Assembly (NCBI GenBank): GCA_903813345.2
Contig: CAIIXF020000007.1
Span: 7,691,730-7,755,729 of the forward strand
From: Owenia fusiformis
Lineage: Eukaryota > Annelida > Polychaeta > Sabellida > Oweniidae
Reading direction: 5' to 3'
Length of the DNA: 64,000 nucleotides
The number at the start of each line of letters is the position of its first letter. Within the stretch, counting starts at the first letter, position 1. A program made the position numbers and the translations under genes. Below are positions 26,001 to 41,000 of this stretch, piece after piece. The notes below the pieces were generated by a model. The model made no database searches and was not told the DNA's origin. It saw only the letters and a list, made by a program, of their open reading frames with translations.

Positions 26001-29000
26001 CTTAAATAAACGTCAACACAATTTCACAAAATACGCATAGGAATATTATTATACTTCATTGTAATTTATCAAAAACAAAAACCATGCTTCAGGTGTGAGT
26101 ACCGTAATCTAACACGAAATTCAAAAATTCGGAACAATACTTTGCACTTCTGGCGTCGTGACCAACTATGAAACGCTTACCCCCATAATGTTATACAGTA
26201 AAACCTGCGAACAGGGAATGCTCTTGGGACTGGAGGAAAGTTTCCTTGTTCAGAGGTTTTCCCTATAGAGAGGGGCCGCACTTTCAGCAAACTCAAAATT
26301 GCCGAATAAGCATATTTGTATATATACTGATTGATTGTACAAATGCCGACTCCATACTTGGTTACATTCTCCCCATGTTGATTTTAGCTGCTTCTAGCGT
26401 CTGATGATGTCTAGTTGATCAAAGATCATTGATATGATGTGTAGAGATATATTGCTAAGAACTGAAATTCAAGTTTCATCAACCCCATTTTATATCATTT
26501 ATAATCTGGAAGTTGGATCAGTAAAAGATTTAAAGAGATTTGGCTCAACATGACCATGTACTTACTATCTGTTATCTCCATAAAACAATTGTGTCAGTCC
26601 CTAGATTATCACAACTGATTTGATGTAATTAGGTTTTTGAAAGGAAGAATTGGTGTCATGATAATAAGTAACAAACAGATTAGTATTAGTTTTAAAATAA
26701 ATCAAGGTAATTACATGTAACAGTGGGTGGGATGCTACATCATGTCAACAATTGGCTTATCTTAATCTCAGTCATATTAATCCAAGCTTTTTATATTCAG
26801 ATATTGGCTTAAGACTTTCACACCTCTGAAAAGTAATGGAATATACAGTGTCACCAATATTCAAAATTCCTTGTTCACAGGTGAATTTTCATATATTGCC
26901 CCAAAATAGTGTTCCTTGTTCCCTGTTCACAGGTTTTCCCTACAGAGAGGGTCCATTAACATGCAAGTCAATGGAAAAATATTCGGTTCTTTTGAAAAGC
27001 ATTCCTTGTTCATAGGTTTTCCTTACAGAGAGGTATTCCATCGGACAGGTTTTACTGTATATTAAAATGTACCTATTCATATACTGTAGGCATGGGCTTT
27101 CAATTGAAAGCCCATGATATAGGGGTTCGATTAATCTACATCAAATTATAGGAAATTAGGTTACTTTTCTAGATAGAGTTTGTAGAAAAAAACGGGTACT
27201 GGGTAGTAAATCCTCCATGCTGGGTTCAAACTTGGTACCCGGTCGAAAAAAATGGGTACCCAAAAAACGAAATATTTAGAGGTTATGTCACTATGACGTG
27301 AAATATGCCTGAGTTCTCCCAATATAGGCCGACCTTGGGAGGCTCTATATTTGGGCAAGAACGAAGGCATATTTCACGTCATAGTGACATAACTGATGTA
27401 TTACATGCCTTTGTTCCCATGGTTACTTTGTATCAATGACGTGACGTCATGATATTATCATGGTTATTAAAGAAATCTAATATCAAAACGAGGTAAGCGG
27501 GCTATATCGGGGTAATCGGGCAATATCGGTGGATATAGCTCGCTAACTTTCCCATTGACTTCCATACAAATGCTTCGCTAGGTATGTAATACACGAATAT
27601 ACAACATAATTAGATCATTAGAAAACGTGTAAGATTTGCTTTGAATTATAAAAATGTATGTTACTTCCTTCAAAATTGAGCTAGAAGCTTCAAATAAAAA
27701 GCATTTTAAGGCTCTTTTCTTCCTCTATCATCATGGTCATATTTCCATTGGTAATGAAGGGGGGGGGGGGGGGCTACGCCAATGACATTGTAAGACGATT
27801 TGAAAAACAAGACAAATCAATCTTACTCTATTTTCAATACTTCGTATGTTGGTACATGAATTGTTTTGATTATGATTTAAACCTGTAAATAGCTATCGTT
27901 GCTTTAGCAGAGAGGTGACGTGTGTTAATTTAAATAAATGATTTAAAAGATTTTGATTATTAATCATAATTTAAGTTATCCCAATTTTCGACAAAATGTC
28001 CACTAAATTGTAAATTGTTATGTCTTACAATGTCATAGGCGTAGCCAGGAGAGGGTGCGATGGTGCGATCACACCCCCCCCCATAACCAACGAAAATATG
28101 GCCATGACGATAGAGGAAGAAAAGAGCCTTAAAATATGCTTTTTATTTGAAGCTTTTATTTGAAGCTTCTAGCTCAATTTTGAAGGATGTTACATACATT
28201 TTTGTAAATTCAAAACAAATCTTACACGTTTTCTCATAATCTATTATGTTATATATTCATATTTTTCGTTTTTTGGGTTCCCGTTGTTTTGACCGGGTAC
28301 CGGGTACCAAGTTTGAAACCAGCATGGAGGATTTACTACCCGGTACCCGTGTTTTTCTACAAACCCTTTCTAGATATCAGCGTCCATTTATTGTAACTCG
28401 CGTTTGCTAATATTTGCTCAGTTCTGAGATGAAGGCCACACGGGTAGTAAAAAGGCCAACGTTGGAACTATTTGTGACCTACATCCCTATTTTCGTAATT
28501 AAAATGAAAGTTGAACCTTTCCCCTTTATTTTGATACCAAACAACAGCATGCTAGGTACTTAAAATTAGGTAAACTTTACTCCTCAAAAGTGCAAAAACT
28601 CAGCTTCTTATTATGTCACCACCAAAAGTGGTGACATATTGTTATGGTCTCCGTTTTTTATGTCACCACCAAAAGTGGTGACATATTGTTATGGTCTCCG
28701 TTTTTTTGCGACGGCGTCCGGCGGTTGGCGTCCGGCGTCTGTAACAATTTCTTACAACTTCCTATAACTTAACAAATACTGTTTAGACTGACTTCAATTT
28801 TTTTCTAAATCATCTACATGTTCTCAGAAGTTCAAATCTGACTTTAGATTTGACATTTGACCTTCAATGACCTTTCAAGGTCAAAAAGGTCTTTTTTCAA
28901 CTTGCTTCACATTGACTAATTTTTTTTTCAAAATCATCTACATGTTCTCAGAAATTCAAATCTGACATTAGATTTGACTTTACATTTGACATTTGACCTT

Positions 29001-32000
29001 CAAATCTGACTTAAGATTTGACATTTGACCTTCAATGACCTTCTCAAGGTAAAAAAAGGTCAAAAAGTGGTGACATATTGTTATGGTCTCCGTTTTTTTG
29101 CGACGGCGTCCGGCGGTTGGCGTCCGGCGTCTGTAACAATTTCTTACAACTTCCTATAACTTAACAAATACTGTTTAGACTGACTTCAATTTTTTTCTAA
29201 ATCATCTACATGTTCTCAGAAGTTCAAATCTGACTTTAGATTTGACATTTGACCTTCAATGACCTTTCAAGGTCAAAAAGGTCTTTTTTCAACTTGCTTC
29301 ACATTGACTAATTTTTTTTTCAAAATCATCTACATGTTCTCAGAAATTCAAATCTGACATTAGATTTGACTTTACATTTGACATTTGACCTTCAAATCTG
29401 ACTTAAGATTTGACATTTGACCTTCAATGACCTTCTCAAGGTAAAAAAAGGTCAAAAAGTGGTGACATATTGTTATGGTCTCCGTTTTTTTTGCGACGGC
29501 GTCCGGCGGTTGGCGTCCGGCGTCTGTAACAATTTCTTACAACTTCCTATAACTTAACAAATACTGTTTAGACTGACTTCAATTTTTTTCTAAATCATCT
29601 ACATGTTCTCAGAAGTTCAAATCTGACTTTAGATTTGACATTTGACCTTCAATGACCTTTCAAGGTCAAAAAGGTCTTTTTTCAACTTGCTTCACATTGA
29701 CTAATTTTTTTTTCAAAATCATCTACATGTTCTCAGAAATTCAAATCTGACATTAGATTTGACTTTACATTTGACATTTGACCTTCAAATCTGACTTAAG
29801 ATTTGACATTTGACCTTCAATGACCTTCTCAAGGTAAAAAAAGGTCAAAAAGGTCTGTTTTCAACTTGCTTCAAATTGACTAAAAAAAATTTTCAAAATC
29901 ATCTACGTGTTCTCAGAAATTCAAATCTGACTTTAGATTTGACTTAAGATTTGACATTTGACCTTCAATGACCTTCTCAAAGTCAAAAAAGGTCAAAAAG
30001 GTCTTTTTTCAACTTGCTTCAAATTGACTAAATTTTTTTTTCAAAATCATCTACATGTTCTCAGAAATTCAAATCTGACTTTAGATTTGACATTTGACCT
30101 TCAATGACCTTCTCAATGTCAAAAAAGGTCAAAAAGGTCTTTTTTCATCTTGCTTCAAATTGACTAAATTTTTTTTTCAAAATCATCTACATGTTCTCAG
30201 AAATTCAAATATGACTTTAGATTTGACATTTGACCTTTAATGACCTTCTCAAGGTCAAAAAAGGTCAAAAAGGTCTGTTTTCAACTTGCTTCAAATTGAC
30301 CAAATTTTTTTTTCAAAATCATCTACATCTTTTCAGAAGTTCAAATTTGACTTTTACAAGTTCTGAGAAGTTCAAATCTGACTTTAGATTTGACCTTCAA
30401 TGACCTTCTCAAGGTCAAAAAGGTCTTTTTTCAACTTGCTTCAAATTGACTAATTTTTTTTTCAAAATCATCTACATGTTCTCAGAAGTTCAAATCAAAC
30501 CTTCTTAAGGTCAAAAGGTATTTTCCAACTTGCTTTAAATTGACCAAATTGTTTTAGGTGGTGACATTTTGTCATGTTAATGCCTTGTAAAAGATAAGAT
30601 AATCACAATATAGGGGATTGCAACAATTTCGGAAATTCACGGAGGTCAAAGCCACATTTGCGGGACTTCGCGGGACATTGCGGGACACGCGAATTAGCCT
30701 AATTTTGATCAAATTCGCGGGATAATCCCGCCATTTGCGGGACACTTGACAGCTCTGACTAACACAATCATCAGTTTCAACCTCGCGAACTATGTTCCTT
30801 CTAGAGCCATTGTTACAGGTGGAAGGAACATAGTTCGCAATGTCGGAACTGATGATCATGTTAGTGGAAGTCTAGGAGATCTACCGTATTATCTCTATTA
30901 AACGCACACTCTCTAATAAACGCAATAGAGATAATACTACTATACTACAAATACAATGTTTATGAGTATTCAAATAAAATAACCTGTGTGATCAATAATC
31001 CAGGGTATATGTATTAAACTTCAAGGCATTGTAGATCTCAATAAGAATGGATTTCAAGCATGCTAGATAGATATATAGTAGCTCAAGAAAGATTTTATGA
31101 CAGCCAATTGTGATTTTCCATTCTTAACCCAAAATATTTTCAGTTCATTCTGGTATATAATTTGCACAATCATAGACCTGGAAACAAATCATTCTTGAAT
31201 ATACAAATAAAACAGAAATTAAATAAGTTTATAATTTTATATACTTTAATTATATACTTTAATTGCAGGTGTTCCATTGTCTGACTATATCAGTCACTAT
31301 GAGCCTGTTATATATGATCACCATGACATCCAGGGACAACATCACAGAGTTAGAAGGTCCATACAATCTGCAGTCGACTTACAATTCAATGCTCATGGAA
31401 GGTTTGTATAATATATAATATATCAAGAAGTTATGTTGAAATTATTATGTGTTCCCTGAAAATAACATGTGACTCCAATTAGTACTGAAATAAGTACCTA
31501 TTAAGTTCAGTAAAACCTGCATACAGTGAACACCTATGGAACCACAAAAAGGTGTTCATATTAGGTAGGTGTTCATTACAGAGAGAGTTAATCTACACAG
31601 AAGTTAGTAGTGTTTGTGTGGAGGAAGAGTGTGTACTAGAGACGAGTGTTCACTAGAGAGAGGTGTTCACTAAAACAGGTTTTACTATGGTCAATAATCA
31701 AACACGGCAGTGTGGGGTTTGTGACTAAAAGTCAGCTGAATGCTCATCAGTTTTCTGTAGATTATTTCAATCAAACACCTTTGAATTTTATATGGCATTG
31801 CATCAATTTATATATATATATGTACGTATTATTTTCATGGTAGTTAAATGTATTTTCTTTTCTTTTATTATGCTAAACAGTAACACAGAATGTGAATTTC
31901 AATGGTTTATTAGAAATGGGTCAACCTGACCTTATAATTATATATTTATCAAATACATGTAGTTTTTAATCTGTTTATTTATACACATTAAATATTGAGC

Positions 32001-35000
32001 ATTGTTATGACCCTTCATTTCTCTGAGAAATCTAAGTCAAGACATCTAAGTTTCCCTTTTCAGTTTGATATTTGATTGACAGATCTATTTTTGTCCTTCC
32101 ATATTTGGGAGTGAAATTGATGTCTTGTGTTGAAATTCCAAGGTCAAGCTGATCTGTTCACTCTGTAAGACAATTTAAAAATTGAATTTTAACTATAATT
32201 GAATGTTTCTATCTTTATTGTTCTCAGTAAAAACATAAATATAGAGAAAATTACCTTCCAAATCATTCTTGGCTATCTAATATCAGTTTACATGAGAGGT
32301 TTGAATCATAATCAGTTTAATTTGAAAGGAGGTTTTTGACAGATTTTACAGGACTGTTTTGTCAAGAATTTCAAGGAAAAAACAATTTCACAATCTTCAA
32401 TAGTTCAGAGTTTCACTTGGATTTTATTGTCTCATGGTCAACAGGTAAACTGTAATTATACCAGCCAGGATTATTTGGGAAGTATTACTAGATTTAATCT
32501 TGATAACCATTTGTTCCATAATAAAAATGGGCTACCTGATTTTTTGGCATTCTCTTACAATTTAGAATGCCCATCTATTTTAGTCATTTCTGATTTCTCA
32601 TTTTCCTCTGAAGAATTATGACATATTTTTACAACAATACAGAGAGTAAAACACTTGTCTTATCCAAATGCCTCCAATGGGACCAGCCAAAAGTGTTTGG
32701 ATTAGCAGGTGTTCACATTTCAAGGTGTTTGCATTTCAAGGTGTTTGGATTAGGTGTTCAGATATACAGGTTTCACTTCACTTGTTTACTCAATTTGAAA
32801 AGATTTATTCATTTAACTCTCAGTTGTGCATTATAGATTACATTCTTATTATTGTGGGATTAAAAATAGCTATAAATATATCACTTTATGATATACAAGT
32901 AAGTAATAACAGTTATCTCCTTGTATTCTCCTTGTAATATGCTATCTTCTCATATTCGGTATCTTCTTAATTGATCTGTTGTTCTCCATCTAGGTTCATT
33001 GAACTTCAAATGATACATCCCTTGCATTTAGATCTGTTCCTTTCTCTTAGTATAGAATACCTTTTCATTAGTTTGGTTTTGGATCCCATGTTATTTTTCT
33101 GGGCAAGAGAGAAGAATTGCGGCTGCATTGCCACAAATATGTCTTACATTCAGATATCTCTAATTAGTCTGTCCTTTCTCTTGGCAAAACAGGGGAAATT
33201 GGGCATGATGAATCTCTATGGTGAAATATGTTTTCGTTGATGATGTTGTTTCAGCATTATGGTTCAGCGAACTTGTAATGGGTTCTTTGCATGCAGGTAT
33301 CAATTGGATCTCATAATCTTGCTTTACCATGCTTTAGTGACCTTTTTTTCCATATACACGCGTGATATAGTTAATTATCTTCCTCAATCTTGATGGAGGA
33401 AAGAGTGGGTGATATAGGACAAGAAAGAGGAAAGATGGGGAACTGATGGATATAACCAATTGCATCATGTTTGGATCATGTTGAACTATATAGTAAAACC
33501 TGTGTTAGTGGAACACTCTTGGTTCTGCCAAAAGGATCCTCAATTCTCAACTTATAGAGGTTCAATTAACATTAAGTCAATGGGTAACAGGACTGTGAAA
33601 AGTGTTCCACTTACACAGTTGTTCCACTTACAAATGTGTTCTACTTATAGAGGTGTTCAATTTGACAGGTTTTACTGTGTCACTAATGAAGACAATTTTG
33701 CTTTATTTCCAGGGATTTCCGACTTCATTTAGAACCCGACTCAACAGTTTACAGTGAGGATCTTACAATTGAGAACTCAAATGGGCCAACATTCTTCCAG
33801 CCCAATATAGCATATAGGGGTACATCACTAGGTATGTGTATACATAGGGTATGAGTCCCTTGATCCATCGAATAGTCTAGTTACAAGCCCTTGTGACCCC
33901 CACCCCCCATTTAGCACAACACCCCCACAAGGTGAAGTAGATAGGGGGGGGGGAGGAGTCCAGTGACTTGAAGCAAGACTTCAAAGTGTGGGTAATGCTG
34001 GCTCATTTTGTAGTGTTTGATTTAAGCAATATGATATATGTAAGTATCATTTACTGATCAATTATGAAAACTTCAAATTGGAAATTCAAGACGGGATTTC
34101 AAACTTGATTCAGTTTAACTCATTTCGCAGATCTCGTAGATCTCACTCAAAACATTTGACAAAAACTATGAATTTTGTTCTTTAGTAAAAAGAAAACATT
34201 TTACGATTTTACCAACTACTTCTCCCGAAACATGAATTTAATTGTGAATCGAATTATGAGCCAAATATGGAAATATGTATCATAATGAGGTATCGTTGGA
34301 GACCAATTATATAGGAAAACATCATTACACTTGTTGGAGATATTAATATGAACTAAAACCACTTAACAAAGTCACTTACAATAAAATGAACTTGAGTGAA
34401 TTGATTTCTCCATTGTTACAAAAATGTTAAACAATGTAATGGAAGATAACATTTGCAAAAGTCCATTAGAGTATCTATTGCATAATTGTGTCTTTGGCAC
34501 CAGTTTACAATGCAATGATATATCAACACGTAGACCTGGAGATTCAATAGAGTCAGAGTGTTCCAACTTATCACACTCTTTAACTGTCGATTCAAATCAC
34601 ATTAACTGTTGAGAGATTGCATTAATTGAAGCGGGAATCAATGCGTCTCATTTGTTTGCTCATGACTATTTATGATTCTATCAAGTCTATAAGTATCTCT
34701 ATGATTACTTTCCAATATCTTGTTCTATCAAATAAAACTTTGCTAATAAGGTACAATGCTGTGCTTAATCGTTTTTTCGTTGGATTCTGAATTTTTTTAA
34801 GTCTGTGCTTTCTCTTGTATTGGCAAAACAGGGGAACTTGGGAATGGTGAATCCCTTTACATGGAATATGTTTTCCTTGATGATGTTGTTTCAGCATTAT
34901 GGTTCAGCAAACTTGAAATAAGTTCTTTGCAAGCAGTTATTTTGGGATGAGCTGTCTTAGGAATAAGTTATGTTAGGGATAAGTTAGGAATAAGTTGTGT

Positions 35001-38000
35001 TTGGGATATGTTTTTTGTAGGGATATGTTGTGCTAGGGATAAGTTTTCAAGGGAGAATTTGTGTTTGGGATAAGTTGTTTAAAGGACAGGTTTTGTCAGG
35101 GATAAGTTGTTTAAGGGATAAGTTGTCTAAGGGATAAGTCGTCTTAGGGATATGTTGTCTGAGGGATAAGTTATCTTAGGTAAAAGTTTTACTAGGGATG
35201 GTGTAGTCTTAGAATGAGACTTCTTATTTTGTCTTGAAATGATTAAATTCCTAGAATAAGTTCACTTAAGATAAGAGGTCCCAGAATAAGTTGTATGAGA
35301 TTACCAAGGTGAATGTGTTATAATAAGAACCTTAGACCTTATACTGCATCAAAGAGATACATGCTTGATATATCTTCACCCATCTGCTGCATTAATACCT
35401 GTATATGTGTCATGCAGGTGTATTTTACAAATCAGAGTGTCCATCTTAGTAGCTAATTGTACTCTTGAGAGAGAGAGAGAGAATTCCCATGTTTCCCCTC
35501 TTTTATTGATTACAATATATTGAAAATGATGACATTTAGCCCTTTTATATTGGCAGACTTGGAGACCTATTCATCTACTGTTTAATTACCGTGTCAGGGA
35601 ATGTAGCGTGAATAATGAGCTTGATAGAATAAGTCTCATTGGTCAATATTGGTCAAAGGAAATGATGGCTATATATCGTCTAGTGTTTCGCCTTTATTAT
35701 ATCCGTAGCGCCAATGTCTCAGTAACATAGCGCTTTCAAATGCGTGGTGTAATAAATCTCAATTATGGCAGATTTCTGAAGATTAGAAATAATTTATGGC
35801 AATTTTGATCCCTGTTGGGGAATATAGCGCTTAGATATATTGGCAGTTAGGGACGGGCCATTATATGTCTTGGGGGACCCAAATCTTTTAACCTTGTCCG
35901 GAAATACTTGTACATTTTTTAGAGTTTACGCCAGTATTTATTATTTTCTTTCTTCTCAATCACCAATACATTTACATCAAATAATTAGTAGCATGCAATT
36001 ATCACTAGTTGTTTTCACAAAATCGCCTTTTGTTTTTAGGGACTTTTCAACTTTTCAATCTTAAATTTATGATTTCCATTAATTTTTCCTTTTGTTTTCA
36101 TTAATTTAGCCTATTGTGAGAAATTCTAGTGAAACCCCTGCTCAGGTGTTCACATTTCAAGGTGCTCACATTTCAAGGTGTTCACATTTTGAGGTTTTCA
36201 CATTTCAAGGTGTTCACATTTCAGGGTTTTCACATTTCAAGGTGTTTACATATCAAGGTGTTCACATTTCAAGGTTTTTGCATTTGCAGTATTTGGGTAT
36301 TCACTGACACAGTTCAACACATTCTCTATAAATATTAAAGGTCAATTCAACTCCAAATGAGACTAAAAAAGTGCTCATATTGAAAGGTGTTCAGATTAGA
36401 GAGGTGTTTGGATATACAGATATACTGAACTACAAGAACAAAGAAATTAGGAATTTTTGGCTAATAACTAAAGCTAAAAATAGTTATCTGTTCTATATTT
36501 AGGCTTCATTTTAATTTGTTCACGAAGATATTCAGGCCATTGATTTTTCTGAAAATGTTACACCCCTAAAGACCTTTGATAAGTCTATTACATGTTTCAT
36601 GGAAATTATACATGATAAAATAATATGGTGGATTTATCGGCTATAAATGGATATTATACAAAAGTCTATTTAATAATTATGATGTTTGAGGAGCATGATG
36701 AGTACTTTTAATGGTGATTATGTCTAAAATAGAATAAACTAAGGTCCATGTGCAGTATGGCAAGTGATTTTAGACGGTCATATCTTTCACCATGGGTAAT
36801 TTCTTGGCATAAATACAGTGGTTTTATTAAAACAATATGTTTTCTTTCAAGTGAAGTCCCCGTGATGATAAAAATATCAATCGAACAATTCGGAAAATTA
36901 TAAATAGGGACCCCACATCAACACTTTTTTCAAAATATTGAACTTATTTGCTCAAAAAAGGATCTTCTTTTTCTGATTTTTATTGCGTGAAAACATTATT
37001 CAACAAGGGGTCTAAAACATCTTCAAAAGTAGAATGGTATTGAAAGTCTTAGTTTTGAAGATATCAATTTTCTATGACCAAAATTATGCTGAAAACAATG
37101 GATAGCATGAGTTTTCCCTATGGTAAAATAACATGGAAAATGTGTTTTTTAACTTTATCGCATTTCAATACCCATCCCCTTTTCAGAAGTTATTGATATA
37201 GTGTGGAAGAAACTTTTGAGACATTTAAATTGAGAAAAACAAGATCCTCTTTTTAGAAAATAAGGCTTACATTTTTAAAAAAGTGACATGGTGGGGTTCT
37301 AATCCATAATTTTTCAGAGAGTGGGATTGATATTTTACTATCATTCAAAGAAAACATATTGTTTTGATAAAAACCACTACAGTATTTATACCCAGAAAAT
37401 ACTCATGGTGAAAGATATGACCGTCTAAAATCACTTGCCATACTGCACATGGACCTTTTATCTGAAGATGTCTACAACATATTTGTGGTCCTGTACAATG
37501 TTGTACAATTTCTGTGTTATTTTTGGTTCACAAATGACCATTTGCTTCCATTTTCTCAATTCTTTGCTGATTCCACTATTTTGCCCTTTATTTTTAATTT
37601 TAAGATATTACTCCCATATTGCTTTTCTCTAAGGATGTTTATATCAATGATTAGGGTGAGGAAGGTTAATAAGATGGATTAGGGGAAGATTGATGATCTA
37701 CATCAAAGTCAGCGATCTTAATTTTATTTTCATGAGGCATCAAGTCTGTTCACCCTTATTATAGCTCTCCATGTTTACTGATTGGTGGTGAATGTATTCA
37801 ATGAAGTGAGATGCATTCATCATGGCTGATTTGGTGTCATGATTTGTCCTTATAAGAGCTACCTCTTTAAATGTGCTGAATCTTGTTGTTGTTTGTGCTG
37901 ATGGACCGCATCTGTCTGGGTAACCAGGCAGGCCCACATAAATCATATCTTTGAAATTCAAGGAAAACATGGACTTTAAATTATTATGTCATCACCAGAA

Positions 38001-41000
38001 GAAGTGACAAATATTTATAGTCTACAATTTTTTTGGACAGTGGTCGGCAGTTGGTGTCCGGCATTCAGCATAGATCTGTAACAAATGGCAAATGTTGACA
38101 TTTTGAATGTTAATGCCTTGTTATAGATGCAAGCACAGACAAGTACCAAGATCTGATAAGGTTTTGGGCATGCTGGGGAAATCACTTAATGACCATTTCT
38201 AATTCTTTCAATAAAAGAGTATAATATTTATCATTGTGTACTTTTGTCTTGTTCTTCAATGGATGTGAACTGTTCCTCTTTTAAACAATATTTTATTTCA
38301 TTTCAGATGATTCACATTCCATTGTCCATGGTACGATCTCATCCAACGGAGTCTTCACTGGGAAGATTAATATACCTAACCACGACACAGGGGGTAAACG
38401 TGACACAGGGGATGAACGTACATCGTACACTAATGAACAATTATCCTTGGGAGAACAATACTCCATAGAACACTCTGCTCAACACTTTAAAGAATCAAGA
38501 AACTTTCACTCAATTATATATAAATACTCTGACGTGACGTTTAATCTGAATGATTCATTATGTCTGTCCAATCATCTCAGATCGAAGCTGCACGAGAATC
38601 TCAATCATACTAGATCAAAATTCAATGAGGATAACATTTATAAAAAATTCCAAGATAATATGTTATTTGGACAATCAACATTGAATAAATACTCAAAACA
38701 GTTTAATGAATCACCGAGATCTAATACCAGGAAAAAACGTGAAATTGTCCCCGAAAAAACGACATGTGAGCTCTATTTACAGGCGGACCATCTATTTTAT
38801 CAGTTTCATGGAAACAATGAAGAGACGGTCATCGAGCAACTTACCCAACATGTACAGGGTGTAATAGACATATACAGAATTGTCGGTATGACTTTATTCA
38901 TTATTTGTTATACAACTTGTTTTCGTATGTCTCCACCAGATGTGGTTGATTGTTATAGTCTCTAACTTTTTTGTTGACAGTGTTCAGGCCATCCAACTGT
39001 CCCGCAATTTGCATATTTGTCACCCATTTGCTGAAGAAATTGAAGTCATGCCAGCTTGTTTCGCGTGACAGAATATGTCACGCAAATATGCATATTTCTG
39101 TAGAACTTCAAAAAATGAATGCCTATACTGTACATCAAAAAAACGAACGCCGAAGAAAAACGAACGCATTTTGTTCGGAAATTTTATGGGATTCCGTATA
39201 TGTCACGCATTTGCCTTGACATTTTTTGACAGGCCTGAGTGTTTGGCATGCACAGTTCAGTGTCTGTAACAAATTCTTATAATATCCAATGTTCAACTGG
39301 TGGTGACATTTTTTCATGTTAATGCCTTATATAATCTATTTATTTATTATCATCTATGAATTTAAGTGTTTTTATTATAACACTTATACTTATATATATT
39401 TTTTATATTAAGGTTTCGTTGATATACTTTTCATTTAAATTGTGGGATATTGAATTTCTATATTTAGAGCTATGCTTACTTATTAGTACATGGTGACAGG
39501 TCATCTCAACCCCAAGTCAACTCTATTTTGGATGTAATATGTTTGAAAATGTCAAAGTTAATCTTGTTTCTAAATAAGCAATAGGAAATATCTATGCAGA
39601 TGAAGTGTTTAACTCAATTTTATTGCATTGAATAGTATTTCTCCTTCCAATAATGGTAAGGTTATTTCACCTCATAAATTATTTATCATTTCATGGCAAT
39701 TTAGGTAGGCATTATACCATCTTTATTGCATCATTGTTAAACATTTGGAAATATGATTTTATGAGAAACCATTTATGCCTTGATTCAGTATACACTGATT
39801 TCTGAATAATTTGGAAATAACTATACAAATTGGTAATTCACCATTGAAATCTTTTAGTGGAGTTACTTTTGTACCATTAAAGTGAATTTGCCTTTTAGAG
39901 CTATCAACGGGCTTTATTATTATTTCCTTGCAGAATTGAACTTAGTGTAGATGAACATTTTTAGGAAACCACATCTTTTCTCTTATTGATCAATATTATA
40001 ATTTATAATTTGAAGATTGCCTTTTATAGTATTTCTTTGACATGTGGACACAGTTAAGTCCTATAGTATATCGATTGGGGTTTGGCATCTATAACAGCAT
40101 TCGGTGGTCATCTTCTGTAACAAATGGCAGGTGATGACATTTTGCATGTTTTAGCCTTTTATTATTTTTCCTTAGACATGTTTTACCTTTTGGATTATGA
40201 TTGTAGATTTTGATGGGGATGGTTCAGCTGACAACATTAGGTTTATCATCAAAAAGATCAAGATTCACTCAGATCCAACAGCAGATGGCTATAAGTTCAA
40301 CGGCAACTTTGGCGTTGAGAGCTACCTGGAACTGTTTTCTGAGGATAACTTTGACGATTTTTGTCTTGGCTTTATGTTCACTTATCGTGACTTTGAGGGT
40401 GGTACTCTTGGTCTTGCGTGGACTGGGGATACAGTGAATGCAGGGGGTGTATGCGAGAAATACGGGGTATGTATCATTAAATATTAATCTTCCTTTGTCA
40501 AATTGCATGTTAGATATAATTTATTGCATGAAAGTTAAAATCAAATCATAATCATTGCACAATGTCATTCAAGTTATAATGATCAATCATGGAATCATTT
40601 TTTATTCCAATCTCAATGTACTAAATTGATTAATTTAATCTAAATGAGACATTACGAGTTATAACCATCCTCAAATTGACAATTATGTGAACAGTATATT
40701 GAATTGGAAAGTATAATACAGAAATGCTTCATTCAGATATCTAATCCAATGTAAAATCAACAGTAGAAATCTAAACGCGTCCTTGTGTCATTTTCAGCCT
40801 TCTTTATTGAATTTTTTTGACTATGTCGCTTTGACATGGGCAGATTAAAGCAAGACGGGACATACTCGTTTATCATACTTAGAACATAGCACCTATTTTG
40901 CGATAACTAGCAGATATTAAGGCGCAGTACATTAATCAAACTATTAGAGACATTGAGCTGGTAAATTATACTTTTCTTACTATGGACTTATAGAAAGTCT

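Noticed and set aside
38971-39269. Overlapping short plus-strand frames after ADAM10 exon 4
   Set aside because: They fall inside a GCGGGACA-type insert and its host repeat, both intronic.
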